From: JBBRWO01 sp964388455 | Lineage (GTDB): Bacteria; Actinomycetota; Coriobacteriia; Anaerosomatales; JAAXUF01 | DNA length: 64,000 bases | NCBI GenBank assembly: GCA_964388455.1 | Contig: CAYMAN010000001.1 | Location: 91,280 to 155,279, forward strand | Direction of reading: 5' to 3' | In this document: positions 50,645-63,282 of the stretch, one piece after another | Layout of the letters: each line of letters opens with the position of its first letter | Position numbering within the stretch: position 1 is the stretch's first letter | The notes under the pieces: generated by a model | Seen by the model: only the letters and a program-made list of their open reading frames with translations | The model's database searches: none | Told to the model about the DNA's origin: nothing | Position numbers and translations under genes: made by a program

Positions 50645-50720
50645 TGGATTCTGCTTCATAGTGCTGTTGATAACTCGGTAGACAACATCGGGACAACCTA
50701 GGGAAGATTCACTGAACCTG

Positions 50721-50750
50721 TTGATGGAATCCTGAACCTGAGGATAGTGT
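50721..50750 (+). promoter_or_regulatory. Candidate dnaN promoter
   Basis: TTGATG (50721-50726) and TAGTGT (50745-50750) are 18 bp apart in the 246-bp dnaA-dnaN gap. Both are partial matches. The same gap has a DnaA box-like ATATCCACA at 50830-50838, so DnaA may also bind here. Confidence 0.35.
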
Positions 50751-50890
50751 GAATAGAAAGAGCAGTCTTCCAACAACGGTAATGCAAGAGATACGCCGAC
50801 TGTAAGCAGGGGAAACGTCAGTCGTCCACATATCCACAACCCTTAGTGGTGGTACTGGTGGTCACTTAAGAAAGAAGAAAGGACTAGTAC

Positions 50891-51991
50891 ATGAAGATCA
50901 GCATCGCCCGCAGTGAACTACTCGAGGGGCTGTCCACCGTAGGTAAGGGAATGTCTGCTCGCTCCACACTCCCAATCCTCTCAGGGATTCTAATCACTGC
51001 TGATGAGGGAGAGATTCTGCTACAAGCAACGGACCTTGAGGTATCCATCAAACACTCATCTCCTGCATTGATTGAGCAGACTGGCCAGATCGTCATCCCC
51101 GGGAAACTTCTCATGGATATCGTTCGAAGTCTCCCTGAGGCAGCTGTGACTATTGAAACGGAAGGGGAGACAGCACACATCAAATGTCAGCAGTCTTCCT
51201 TTACGGTGAAGACACTCAAGCCGGGGGACTTTCCTAAGTTCCCTGAAGTTGAGGTTTCCAAGTCAATCACTTTGCCTTCTTCAACTCTGGTATCGATGGT
51301 TCGCCAGGTTTCCAGAGCTGTGAGTCGCGATGAAACTCGAGCGATTCTCACAGGCATCCTTCTGATTATCGAAGGACCCTCAATAAAGATGGTTGCCACC
51401 GACTCATATCGACTCGCGGTCAGGGAAGTCATTCTCGAAAAGGAAGCCGGGGGAGACATAGAGGTCGTTGTTCCAGGCAAGGCTCTGGAAGAAGTGACTC
51501 GGCTCGGCTCAGAATCAGAAACCGTTGTCTTTGGAATCTCTGAGAATCAAATCGTGTTTGAGTTTGGGAATACGGTGTTCATCACTCGACGCATTGAGGG
51601 AACATTTCCCAATTATAAGCAACTCATCCCCAAGGAATCGGAGACCACAGCGATTGTCTCAGGAGAAGAAATGACTGCTGCGGTCAAGAGAGTTTCTCTT
51701 ATGGCGCTTCATAACACGCCATTGAAGATTTCTGTGAATGTAGAGGATCAGACACTCTCACTGTCTGCGGCGACACAGGATGTAGGGGATGCATCAGAGG
51801 ATTTGATGGTTAAAGCTGAAGGGCACGATGTTGATATTGCATTCAACCACGCCTTCTTGATGGATGGGTTGGGCTCGATCGGTACCGATTCTGTACGGCT
51901 TGAGGTGCAAAGTGCCCTCAAGCCGGGACTCCTCAAGAGTGTGGAGCAGGAGGGATTCCTCTACCTGCTCATGCCGGTACGGCTCGGCTAG
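50891..51991 (+). CDS. dnaN: DNA polymerase III sliding clamp, beta subunit
   Basis: 366 residues from ATG 50891 with GAAAGGA upstream. Three clamp-fold repeats are present: MKISIARSELLEGLSTVGKGMSARSTLPILSGILI at the start, FPEVEVSKSITLPSSTLVSMVRQVSRAVSRDETRAILTGIL in the middle, and the C-terminal YLLMPVRLG that ends most clamps. It forms a dimeric ring that holds polymerase on DNA. Its codons are visibly less GC-rich than those of genes outside the origin region. It sits between dnaA and recF. Confidence 0.98.
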   Translation: MKISIARSELLEGLSTVGKGMSARSTLPILSGILITADEGEILLQATDLEVSIKHSSPALIEQTGQIVIPGKLLMDIVRSLPEAAVTIETEGETAHIKCQQSSFTVKTLKPGDFPKFPEVEVSKSITLPSSTLVSMVRQVSRAVSRDETRAILTGILLIIEGPSIKMVATDSYRLAVREVILEKEAGGDIEVVVPGKALEEVTRLGSESETVVFGISENQIVFEFGNTVFITRRIEGTFPNYKQLIPKESETTAIVSGEEMTAAVKRVSLMALHNTPLKISVNVEDQTLSLSAATQDVGDASEDLMVKAEGHDVDIAFNHAFLMDGLGSIGTDSVRLEVQSALKPGLLKSVEQEGFLYLLMPVRLG

Positions 51992-51996
51992 GAGTC

Positions 51997-53091
51997 GTGG
52001 GTCTTTCTGTCACACATCTGCGACTCAATGACTTTCGCAGTTATCAGAATTTCGAGTTAGAGCCGGACCCTAATCTAACGGTCATAGTTGGTCCTAATGC
52101 GGTAGGAAAGACCAACATCGTCGAGGCTCTTCAGATGATGACCGCTGCAGAATCATTCAGACACCCGCAGTGGGCGGACACTATCCGATGGGGAGCACAT
52201 GAGGCCTCCGTCACCCTGACAGCTACAGGGGATGGGCGTCTCCTTGAAAACTCATTGAGTATAGGACCCTCCGGAAAGCGGGAGTATCGGGTTAATGGCA
52301 AGCAGCGCCGGAGAATTGCAGACGTCGCCGGCATCATCCCTTGTGTGTTGTTCGCCCCTGAGGATCTAAGCCTGGTCAAAGATTCGGCTGATAAGAGACG
52401 GTCAGCTTTGGACTCTCTCGGAGTTCAGTTGTCGCCGTCATACAGATCTCTAAAAGCTGAGTATGAGAGGTTGATCAGGCAACGCAACACTCTCCTCAGA
52501 GACCCAGCTATGAACAATGACGTGTTTGAAACGGTGACGGACAAGGTTGTCACCGTAGGGGCGTCTTTCATGGCATCCCGAATGAGGCTGTTCAACCGAA
52601 TCAACCGTAGAATGTCAGAGTTCTATGAGACTCTGTCATCAGGAGAAACCCTCAGCTCCAAATATCTACCGTCCTGGGAAGTAGCTGAGGATAAGGACAT
52701 CATTGAAGCGGATTTGGTGTCTGAACTGGAGAGTTCTTCCATCGCGCGACGTGCCGAGGAGCTATCAAGAGGAACCACTCTCTTCGGCCCCCACAGAGAT
52801 GATGTTCTGTTTGAGATAGACGGACGAGGAGCGAGGACGTTTTCATCACAAGGGCAACAACGAACAGTAACGTTGGCCTGGAAACTAGCTGAGGTCTCTG
52901 TGGTGAAAGATATCACTGGGCAAGAGCCACTCCTCCTCCTCGACGACGTGATGTCTGAGCTTGATCAGAATCGCAGAAACAGCCTCGCGCTCTTTGTCGG
53001 GGAAGCGGCGCAGACAGTGATCACGACGACCAATCTCGGGTACTTCGACGCCGCCCTGATGGATCGCGCATTGGTGGTGACACTGCCATGA
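51997..53091 (+). CDS. recF: DNA repair/recombination protein RecF
   Basis: 364 residues from GTG 51997, 5 bp after dnaN. It is an ABC-type ATPase: VTHLRLNDFRSYQNFELEPDPN, Walker A GPNAVGKTNIVEAL, signature LSRGTTLFGPHRDD, Walker B LLLLDDVMSELDQNRRN. RecF loads RecA at gaps with RecO and RecR. The stop overlaps the dciA start (ATGA). Confidence 0.97.
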   Translation: MGLSVTHLRLNDFRSYQNFELEPDPNLTVIVGPNAVGKTNIVEALQMMTAAESFRHPQWADTIRWGAHEASVTLTATGDGRLLENSLSIGPSGKREYRVNGKQRRRIADVAGIIPCVLFAPEDLSLVKDSADKRRSALDSLGVQLSPSYRSLKAEYERLIRQRNTLLRDPAMNNDVFETVTDKVVTVGASFMASRMRLFNRINRRMSEFYETLSSGETLSSKYLPSWEVAEDKDIIEADLVSELESSSIARRAEELSRGTTLFGPHRDDVLFEIDGRGARTFSSQGQQRTVTLAWKLAEVSVVKDITGQEPLLLLDDVMSELDQNRRNSLALFVGEAAQTVITTTNLGYFDAALMDRALVVTLP

Positions 53092-53636
53092 GTAGAAAAG
53101 GGAAGGTCCATCCTCTAGGACAAGGGCTTTCACAACTCATAGGAAGGCTAGACCGGAAATCAGGAGGAGCCTATACGCAGGCCCGGGTCGGGATACTCTG
53201 GCAAGAAATTGCTGGTCCGATAGTCACTGGTCACACGACCGGGGCACACCTGCGAGACGGAACCTTTGTCATCTACGTGGATGGTCCGGCGTGGGCCACT
53301 GAGCTGACGGCGATGTCCGAGACGTACAGAAAACGAATCAATGAGGAACTCGGTAAGAATGTAGTCAGATTCATGAGATTCACTGTCTCAAGAAAGGTTG
53401 CCGAGGAGTTCCGCCTCAGAAGAACGGAACTCGACGACGAGGAGTTCTACTTTCAAGACGTCGTGGATTCGGTCTCCTTGACCAAGACAGAACGCGATCA
53501 GGTCGTGGCATCCACAGAATGCATCCCCGACGAGGGGCTGCGAGAGGCGGCGGTGAGAGCTACTGTTGCGGATCTCGAGTGGAAAAAGGGTCTAACAGCC
53601 CGCAAAGCCCGCGAGACGGCGCGAGAGGGCTCCTGA
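53088..53636 (+). CDS. dciA: DciA-like protein (DUF721), helicase loading/replication
   Basis: 182 residues from ATG 53088 in an ATGA overlap with recF. The N-terminal part (about 5-105; LSQLIGRL ... WQEIAGPIVTGHTTGAHLRDGTFVIYVDGPAWATELTAM) matches the DUF721/DciA domain. DciA interacts with the replicative helicase DnaB and is the ancestral loader or operator in most bacteria. The C-terminal 70 residues are charged and helical. The position between recF and gyrB is the usual one in actinobacteria. Confidence 0.9.
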   Translation: MSRKGKVHPLGQGLSQLIGRLDRKSGGAYTQARVGILWQEIAGPIVTGHTTGAHLRDGTFVIYVDGPAWATELTAMSETYRKRINEELGKNVVRFMRFTVSRKVAEEFRLRRTELDDEEFYFQDVVDSVSLTKTERDQVVASTECIPDEGLREAAVRATVADLEWKKGLTARKARETAREGS

Positions 53637-53668
53637 AGCGCATTCTTGGGCCTCTGACCCTACACATT

Positions 53669-53693
53669 GTGGTAGGATATTGAGGGATACCAC
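53669..53693. promoter_or_regulatory. Inverted repeat upstream of gyrB
   Basis: GTGGTA (53669-53674) and TACCAC (53688-53693) form a 6-bp inverted repeat around a 13-bp centre, 72 bp before the gyrB GTG. The embedded TAGGAT could be a -10 box, so this may be an operator for supercoiling control of gyrB; the evidence is weak. Confidence 0.3.
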
Positions 53694-53764
53694 TACATAT
53701 CGCGCTTTCTCTGTTCTTGGGCGCAATACTCCGTTCTCATATGTAAGTAAGTAAAGGAGCAAGT

Positions 53765-55675
53765 GTGGCCAAAGAAGCTTCATACTCAGGAAAAGACATC
53801 CAGGTACTGGAGGGTCTTGAGGCGGTTCGCAAGCGCCCTGGTATGTATATCGGATCCACAGGTCCCCGTGGGCTTCACCACCTGGTGTATGAGATCGTGG
53901 ACAACGCTGTCGACGAAGCGCTTGCTGGCTACTGCACCCACGCCGAGGTCGTAATTCACACTGACAACTCGATCAGTGTTACCGACAACGGTCGCGGTAT
54001 CCCTGTGGACAAGCACCCCAAACTCAAGAAGCCGACAGTCGAGGTCGTTCTGACTGTGTTGCACGCGGGCGGGAAGTTCGGTGGAGAGGGCTATAAGGTT
54101 TCAGGTGGTCTCCACGGCGTTGGAGCATCGGTCGTAAACGCGCTCTCCACACGTCTCGATGTCGAAGTAAAGCGTGATGGAACAACGTGGACACAGTCAT
54201 ATGACCACGGCAAACCCATGGCGCCGCTCGCAAACGGGGGCAAGGCAAAAGGCACGGGCACGAAGATCACCTTCTGGCCCGACGACAAGATCTTCGAGAC
54301 GATCAACTACGACTACGACACGCTCGCCACACGATTCCGTGAGACGGCGTTCCTAAACAAGAACATGAAGATCACGTTGACCGACGAGCGGGAGTTGGAG
54401 CCGCGTGTAGAAGTGTTTGACTACGCGGGCGGCATCATCGACTTCGTCAAGTATCTCAACGAGAACAAAGAGACGATTCACAGCAAGCCGATCTATTTCG
54501 AAGCCGAGGGACCCGAGGGTGTCGTCGAGGTGGCGATGCAGTGGAACATGAGCTACTCGGACTCCGTTCTGGCCTTTGCGAACAACATCAACACCCACGA
54601 GGGAGGCACGCACCTCGACGGATTCAAGAACGCCCTGACGCGAACCATCAACGAGTACGCACGTCGCCAGGGAATCATCAAAGAAAAGGAAGACAACCTC
54701 ACCGGTGAGGACATCCGAGAGGGACTCGCGGCCATCATCTCGGTCAAATTGCGCGACCCTCAGTTCGAGGGACAGACGAAGACGAAGCTCGGCAACACCG
54801 AGATGCGCGGTCTCGTGCAGTCGGTGGTGACTCAGGGTCTTGCAGAGTATCTCGAAGAGCACCCCAAGCCGGCGCGAGCCATCGTGATGAAGTCGTCGCA
54901 GGCGGCCAAGGCGAGAGCAGCTGCACGCAAGGCACGCGAGTTGACTCGTCGCAAGGGCTTGCTTGAGTCGTCAACGCTTCCCGGCAAACTGTCGGACTGC
55001 TCGGTTCGTGACGCCTCGCTGACGGAAATCTATCTAGTAGAGGGAGACTCGGCCGGCGGCTCAGCCAAGCAGGCCCGGGACAGAAGCTTCCAAGCGATCC
55101 TTCCACTTAGAGGGAAGATTCTTAACGTCGAGCGGGCAGGGCTCAACCGTTCGCTGGCAAGCATTGAGATTCAGGCGATGATCACGGCCATCGGCACAAG
55201 CATCGGCGACGAGTTCAATATCGAAGCCGCCCGTTATCACAAGGTCATCATCATGACCGACGCCGATGTGGACGGTGCCCACATCCGCTGCCTGATCCTC
55301 ACGTTCTTCTTCCGGTTCATGCCGCAGATGATCGAAAACGGCTACATCTACATCGCGCAACCGCCGCTCTATAAGATCAGTGTCGGCAAGAAGCACTCCT
55401 ATGCCTACAGTGATGCCCAGCTCCAGCAGGAACTCGGCAAGCTCAATGAGGGGCAGAAGTACACCATCCAGCGGTACAAGGGCCTTGGTGAGATGAACCC
55501 GCAGCAGCTGTGGGAGACGACCATGGAGCCCTCGACTCGCACGCTGATGCAGGTGACATTCGACGACGCTCTCGCAGCCGAGAAGGCATTCTCGGATCTG
55601 ATGGGCGATCAGGTCGAACCTCGCAAGGAGTTCATTCAGAGGCACGCGAAAGACGTCCGCTTCTTGGACATCTAG
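53765..55675 (+). CDS. gyrB: DNA gyrase subunit B
   Basis: 636 residues from GTG 53765 with AAAGGAG upstream. The GHKL ATPase part has RPGMYIGSTGPRGLHHLVYEIVDN, DNGRGIPVD and GGLHGVGASVVNALS. The TOPRIM part has EIYLVEGDSAGGSAKQARDR and DADVDGAHIRCL. The tail QRYKGLGEMNPQQLWETTM is typical. With GyrA it introduces negative supercoils. The family length is normal. It is separated from gyrA by a small membrane protein gene. Confidence 0.98.
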   Translation: MAKEASYSGKDIQVLEGLEAVRKRPGMYIGSTGPRGLHHLVYEIVDNAVDEALAGYCTHAEVVIHTDNSISVTDNGRGIPVDKHPKLKKPTVEVVLTVLHAGGKFGGEGYKVSGGLHGVGASVVNALSTRLDVEVKRDGTTWTQSYDHGKPMAPLANGGKAKGTGTKITFWPDDKIFETINYDYDTLATRFRETAFLNKNMKITLTDERELEPRVEVFDYAGGIIDFVKYLNENKETIHSKPIYFEAEGPEGVVEVAMQWNMSYSDSVLAFANNINTHEGGTHLDGFKNALTRTINEYARRQGIIKEKEDNLTGEDIREGLAAIISVKLRDPQFEGQTKTKLGNTEMRGLVQSVVTQGLAEYLEEHPKPARAIVMKSSQAAKARAAARKARELTRRKGLLESSTLPGKLSDCSVRDASLTEIYLVEGDSAGGSAKQARDRSFQAILPLRGKILNVERAGLNRSLASIEIQAMITAIGTSIGDEFNIEAARYHKVIIMTDADVDGAHIRCLILTFFFRFMPQMIENGYIYIAQPPLYKISVGKKHSYAYSDAQLQQELGKLNEGQKYTIQRYKGLGEMNPQQLWETTMEPSTRTLMQVTFDDALAAEKAFSDLMGDQVEPRKEFIQRHAKDVRFLDI

Positions 55676-55715
55676 GGACGGCAAGCGTGCGCGAAAGACC
55701 GCATGGAAGGGCGAG

Positions 55716-56264
55716 GTGGAACCGGTGAGTGACCAAGACTTCAATTTCTCACCACCACCACCCAGACGGGAGCGCAAGGAGTTCGAACCTCCTCCCTGGG
55801 AGAAAGACCTGTTTGATCGGATAGCGAAAGAGCGGAAGGCAGAAACCGTCCCAACGGAATCTGTTGCGGAACCTGAGCGGAGCCTGGTGGTCGAGGGTCA
55901 AGAGATCACGCAGGAGCAAGTGACGGTTGACGCTCACCCGCCGAGTGATGAAGGAGTGAGCAAGGCCTCACCCGAGCTGGATGAGGTTCAGCTCGCGGCG
56001 ATGATGTTCGAACTGAGAGCCGAGGAAGCGCCGGCCACTCAGATGTACGAGCGGGTGTCGTTAGCCGCAGGGGTGATCCTGCTGTTCATCGGACTCGTGA
56101 TACTGATCTGGTCGGTCGTGATGATCGCGGTCGCGTTGCGCCAACCAGAGCAGGGGCGATCGGGTGTGTATGTTGGAATGACGGTGCTCGTGTTCGGCGC
56201 GGGTCTGGTCGGCACCGGTGCTTGGTTCGTGTTCAAGACGCTACGACAACAAGGAGTGCTCTAA
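55716..56264 (+). CDS. Two-helix membrane protein between gyrB and gyrA
   Basis: 182 residues from GTG 55716 (GGAAGG upstream); GTG 55725 with GAGG is an equally good start. A Pro/Glu-rich cytoplasmic part (1-108) contains PPPWEKDLFDRIAKERK. Two membrane helices (about 113-137 and 146-170) follow, and the protein ends with KTLRQQGVL. I do not recognise the family. The gene overlaps neither neighbour but lies in the gyrB-gyrA operon with gaps of 40 bp and 0 bp, so it is surely co-expressed with gyrase. A link with gyrase function is not shown. Confidence 0.65.
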   Translation: MEPVSDQDFNFSPPPPRRERKEFEPPPWEKDLFDRIAKERKAETVPTESVAEPERSLVVEGQEITQEQVTVDAHPPSDEGVSKASPELDEVQLAAMMFELRAEEAPATQMYERVSLAAGVILLFIGLVILIWSVVMIAVALRQPEQGRSGVYVGMTVLVFGAGLVGTGAWFVFKTLRQQGVL

Positions 56265-58877
<2,613 letters not shown>

Positions 58878-58884
58878 AGGCGAC

Positions 58885-59583
58885 ATGCAGACCGAGCCCA
58901 CAGCCGCCGAGTCTGCAGTGAAGGATGCGAGGAGTGCCGTCGAGGTCGTGTTGTTTGACCTCGACGGCACGCTCATCGACACCATCGAGCTGATCCTGTC
59001 ATCGATGAGACATGCCACGGCCGAGGTTCTCGGCCAGGCTCTGCCGGATGATGTGCTGCTCCACAACGTGGGAGTTCCGCTGCGAGTCCAGATGGGGGAG
59101 TTCGCCCCTGGCCGGGAGGAGGAGCTGTTGTGCATCTATCGCGCGCACAATGCGATCGTTCACGACCAACTGGTGTGCGAATATCCCGGCACTGAGGCTG
59201 CGCTCAGGGACATCATTGCCCAGGGTTATCGGTTGGGAGTTGTAACCTCCAAGAGTGTTCCGGTGGCGCAACGGGGTCTCGACCGGTTCGGACTAGGCGA
59301 GCTTTTCGAGACGCTCGTGGGATATGAGGACACCGACATCCACAAGCCTGAGCCTGCGCCGCTGTTGCTTGCGGCCGAGCGCATGGGCGTCAGCATTGAC
59401 CGGTGTTGTTACGTGGGGGATAGCCCTCATGACATGAACGCCGGCAGAGCGGCTGGTGCTGTCACAGTGGGAGCGCTGTGGGGTCCGTTTCGCGAGCGAG
59501 TGGCAGAGACTGGGCCTGACTTCATGATCGAACACCTAGGCGAACTGGCCCAGGTGCTGCACCAGTTGGGAACTGCCAGGTAA
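58885..59583 (+). CDS. HAD-superfamily phosphatase (Gph/PpaX-like)
   Basis: 232 residues from ATG 58885, 7 bp after gyrA. HAD motif I is FDLDGTLIDT (D25, D27), motif II TSKSVPVAQ, motif III KPEPAPLLLA and motif IV YVGDSPHDMNAGRAAG. The cap domain (about 35-100) is helical, as in phosphoglycolate phosphatase or PpaX pyrophosphatase. The natural substrate is not readable from sequence. The tight gap suggests co-transcription with gyrA. Confidence 0.85.
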   Translation: MQTEPTAAESAVKDARSAVEVVLFDLDGTLIDTIELILSSMRHATAEVLGQALPDDVLLHNVGVPLRVQMGEFAPGREEELLCIYRAHNAIVHDQLVCEYPGTEAALRDIIAQGYRLGVVTSKSVPVAQRGLDRFGLGELFETLVGYEDTDIHKPEPAPLLLAAERMGVSIDRCCYVGDSPHDMNAGRAAGAVTVGALWGPFRERVAETGPDFMIEHLGELAQVLHQLGTAR

Positions 59584-59647
59584 TACGGGTGCCCGGAGAG
59601 ACCCACTCTCCTAAACGGGAGACCGTAACCTGGTTGTGGAACAATTC

Positions 59648-59677
59648 ATCATGTGTGTCGGTGGGAACACACATGAT
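59648..59677. promoter_or_regulatory. 11-bp perfect inverted repeat before the MacAB-like operon
   Basis: ATCATGTGTGT (59648-59658) is exactly complementary to ACACACATGAT (59667-59677) with an 8-nt centre. It lies 36 bp upstream of the GTG at 59713 in the 129-bp gap after the phosphatase gene. There is no T run. It is best read as an operator or a leader hairpin controlling the efflux operon. Confidence 0.5.
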
Positions 59678-59712
59678 CGGCACAGAAGTAGGGGTCTCAG
59701 GAGGAGGAACGC

Positions 59713-61179
59713 GTGTCCAAGAGGACGAAGATCGTCATCGCGGTTGTGGTGCTGCTTGCGGTCGCTGGTGCGGCGGCGTTCTTTCTTCTGAAGTCGCGAG
59801 GCACCGGGCCCCTGATTCAGACGATGAGAGTAAGCCAGACGAACCTAGGTGTGACCGTCACAGCATCCGGCAAGATCCAGGCCGGTGCGCGTGCGGACGT
59901 GTACCCGCCCACGGCAGGCACCCTTGCCGAGGTGTACGTAAGTGACGGAGAGACTGTCACCGCCGGAGACAGAATCGCGATGATGGACACGGCTCCACTG
60001 GAAGCGCAGCTCGCACAAGCTCGGGCGGCTCTCGCACAGGCGCAGGCAGCTAGGGACAACGTCGGGGCGCAAGCGGTAGGCGGCAGTGACATCGCCGCGG
60101 CCAAAGCGAACGTGGCGGCCACCAAGGCCGCCTACACTGCCGCGAAGAAGAGCGCCGACAACGTGAGCGCTCAGGGTCCTTCGAGCAAAGACATCGCAGC
60201 TGCGAAGGCAGCCGAGAATGCCGCTCAGGCCACCTTCAACAATGCCAGCGCTGCGTATGCGGTGGCGCGTGACACCTACGGCTCGACGTCACCGACGACT
60301 GCGGCGGCGGCTACGCAGAAAGATCAGGCCTACGCAGGCTTGCTCGGCGCTCATGCGACGGTCGGCAAGTTGACCGCGACGAATCTCGGCCCCGCACAGT
60401 CACAGGCGAACGCGGGGGTGGCGCAAGCGCGAGCGGCGTACCTCGGCGCGGTAGCGGCACTTAGTAAGGCACAGGCAGCGGATCCCGCCAGCCAGCGTGC
60501 TGCGGCCGATGCAGCAGTGAACAGCGCAGCTCAGGCCGTTGCGCTTGCACAGCGCAATCTTGACGATGCGACCTTCATCGCACCCCTGGATGGAGTGGTC
60601 TTCTTCAACGCCTCGGGTGCTCCGGGGTCTGACGGCAAGATACCGCAGGCCGCCGTCGGATCAGCGGTTTCGCCGGGCAGTGCGCCCTTCTCGGTGGTCG
60701 ATCTCGATGGGGCCACGTTCTCGGCAGAGGTAGACGAGGCCGATATCGACCGACTCAAGGTCGGGATGAAGGCCACGGTCACTCTCGACGCCTTTGCGGG
60801 GGAGGAGTTCCAGACCAAGGTGGTACGAATCAAGCCAGCTGCTCAGCCCACCGCTACCGGCGGAACGGTCTTCCCCGTGGAGCTGGCGATGGCCGACACA
60901 GGGAGAAACATCCTCATCGGCATGAAGGGCGATGCGACGGTTGAGGTGTCATCGATCGAGCGCGCACTGACGATCCCGCTTGAAGCGCTGTTCAACGAGA
61001 ACGGTCAGAACTTCGTCTACAAGGTCGTCGCCGACAAGTTGGTGAAGACCGACATCACTGTCGGAGCCACCACGGACGTCGAAGTCGAGGTCCTCGAGGG
61101 GCTCAAGGCGGACGACGTCATCGCGCTTTCGGGACCGACACAGTACACGGACGGCATGGCCGTTCAAGTCAAGAACTGA
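59713..61179 (+). CDS. macA: MacA/HlyD-type membrane fusion protein
   Basis: 488 residues from GTG 59713 with AGGAGGAA upstream. One membrane helix (about 6-24) is followed by a biotinyl/lipoyl domain in two halves: VTASGKIQAGARADVYPPTAGTLAEVYVSDGETVTAGDRIA, then after the coiled coil DATFIAPLDGVVFFNASGAPGSDGK. A long Ala/Gln-rich hairpin (about 100-275) lies between them, and beta-barrel and proximal domains follow. It links an ABC transporter in the membrane to the outside. It is longer than MacA (about 370 residues) because of the extended coiled coil. It is the first gene of a three-gene operon. Confidence 0.85.
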   Translation: MSKRTKIVIAVVVLLAVAGAAAFFLLKSRGTGPLIQTMRVSQTNLGVTVTASGKIQAGARADVYPPTAGTLAEVYVSDGETVTAGDRIAMMDTAPLEAQLAQARAALAQAQAARDNVGAQAVGGSDIAAAKANVAATKAAYTAAKKSADNVSAQGPSSKDIAAAKAAENAAQATFNNASAAYAVARDTYGSTSPTTAAAATQKDQAYAGLLGAHATVGKLTATNLGPAQSQANAGVAQARAAYLGAVAALSKAQAADPASQRAAADAAVNSAAQAVALAQRNLDDATFIAPLDGVVFFNASGAPGSDGKIPQAAVGSAVSPGSAPFSVVDLDGATFSAEVDEADIDRLKVGMKATVTLDAFAGEEFQTKVVRIKPAAQPTATGGTVFPVELAMADTGRNILIGMKGDATVEVSSIERALTIPLEALFNENGQNFVYKVVADKLVKTDITVGATTDVEVEVLEGLKADDVIALSGPTQYTDGMAVQVKN

Positions 61180-61194
61180 TCGGCGCGAAAGCGC

Positions 61195-62042
<848 letters not shown>

Positions 62043-62046
<4 letters not shown>

Positions 62047-63230
62047 AGCTGATCGAGTCCTTCCGCATCGCGCTCAAGGCACTTAGCGCCAACAAGGTGC
62101 GCAGTGCACTGACCATGCTCGGGGTCATCATCGGCGTCGCAGCGGTGATTCTGCTCGTATCCATTGGCACTGGCGTGCAGAGTCAGGTCACGGGTCAGAT
62201 ATCCGGCCTCGGTTCGAATCTGCTGTTTGCGTTCCCGGGATCGTTTGATGGCGGCGGTGGAAGGGGCCCGGGTGGCGGCATCACCAAACAGTTCAACACA
62301 GACGACATCGAGTACGTGCAGCGACGCATCGGCGCGCAGGGAGTCGTCATCCCTACCCTCCAGGCACCTGCGCAGCTCCGCGTCGGGAACCGAACCAAGA
62401 GTACGACTCTAGGAGGCACCGACCAGAACGGCGACGCCTCCGCGGGATCGTTGGAGTCCGGTAGGTGGCTAACTCGTGGCGAGGTGGTCGGCGCATCGCG
62501 CGTCGCCGTGATCGGATCGGACGTGCGTGATGAGTTCTATCCCGGCCAGGAGCCTATCGGCCGTGAGCTCGACATCAACGGGCAGCCGTTCAAGATCATC
62601 GGGATGCTGACCAAGAAGGGCGGTTCGTTGGGCGGAAGCCAGGACAACCTGGTGTACGTGCCGGTCACCACCGCGCAGACGATGCTGAGCACCAGGGACA
62701 TCTCGGCCATGCTGGTCGAGGTCGCGGACGTGGAAAGCATCGAGGCGGTGAAGGCGCAGGTGGAGCGAGCGCTCAAACCGCGCTTTGGCGACCAGTTCAC
62801 GGTGTTCACACAGGAGCAGACACTCGGCATTCTGTCGACGCTACTGGGTACGTTGACCGCGATGCTGGCCGGCCTCGCGAGCATCTCGCTCCTCGTCGGC
62901 GGCATCGGAATCATGAACATCATGCTGGTCAGCGTGTCCGAGAGGACTCGGGAGATCGGTATCCGCAAGGCGGTCGGGGCACGGACGTACGACATCCTGA
63001 GCCAGTTCGTCATCGAGGCCGTCATGCTATCGGTGTTCGGCGGGCTCGTGGGAATACTGCTGGGTGCCGGTGGGGCGATTGCGCTCCAGCCGTGGGTCCC
63101 TGCCGAGGTCACGCCGTGGGCCGTGGTGCTGGCGTTCGTGTTCTCGGCGGTGGTCGGCGTGTTCTTTGGCGTGTACCCGGCGTACCGGGCATCGCGACTC
63201 GATCCCATCGAGGCGTTGCGGTACGAGTAG
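62043..63230 (+). CDS. MacB-type ABC transporter permease
   Basis: 395 residues from ATG 62043 in an ATGA overlap. An N-terminal helix (about 20-42; SALTMLGVIIGVAAVILLV) precedes a large extracytoplasmic MacB_PCD domain (about 45-270) and three C-terminal membrane helices carrying ERTREIGIRKAVGARTYDILSQFVIEAVMLSVFGG. With the ATPase and the fusion protein it forms a tripartite exporter for an unknown substrate, such as a peptide, an antibiotic or a lipid-linked molecule. A glycine-rich loop (FDGGGGRGPGGG, about 68-79) is unusual. No terminator is evident in the 52 bp after it. Confidence 0.9.
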
Positions 63231-63282
63231 CGGAACGGGGAGCGGGAGAGTACACCTCGACCTTTAGGCACCCTGAGTTCTG

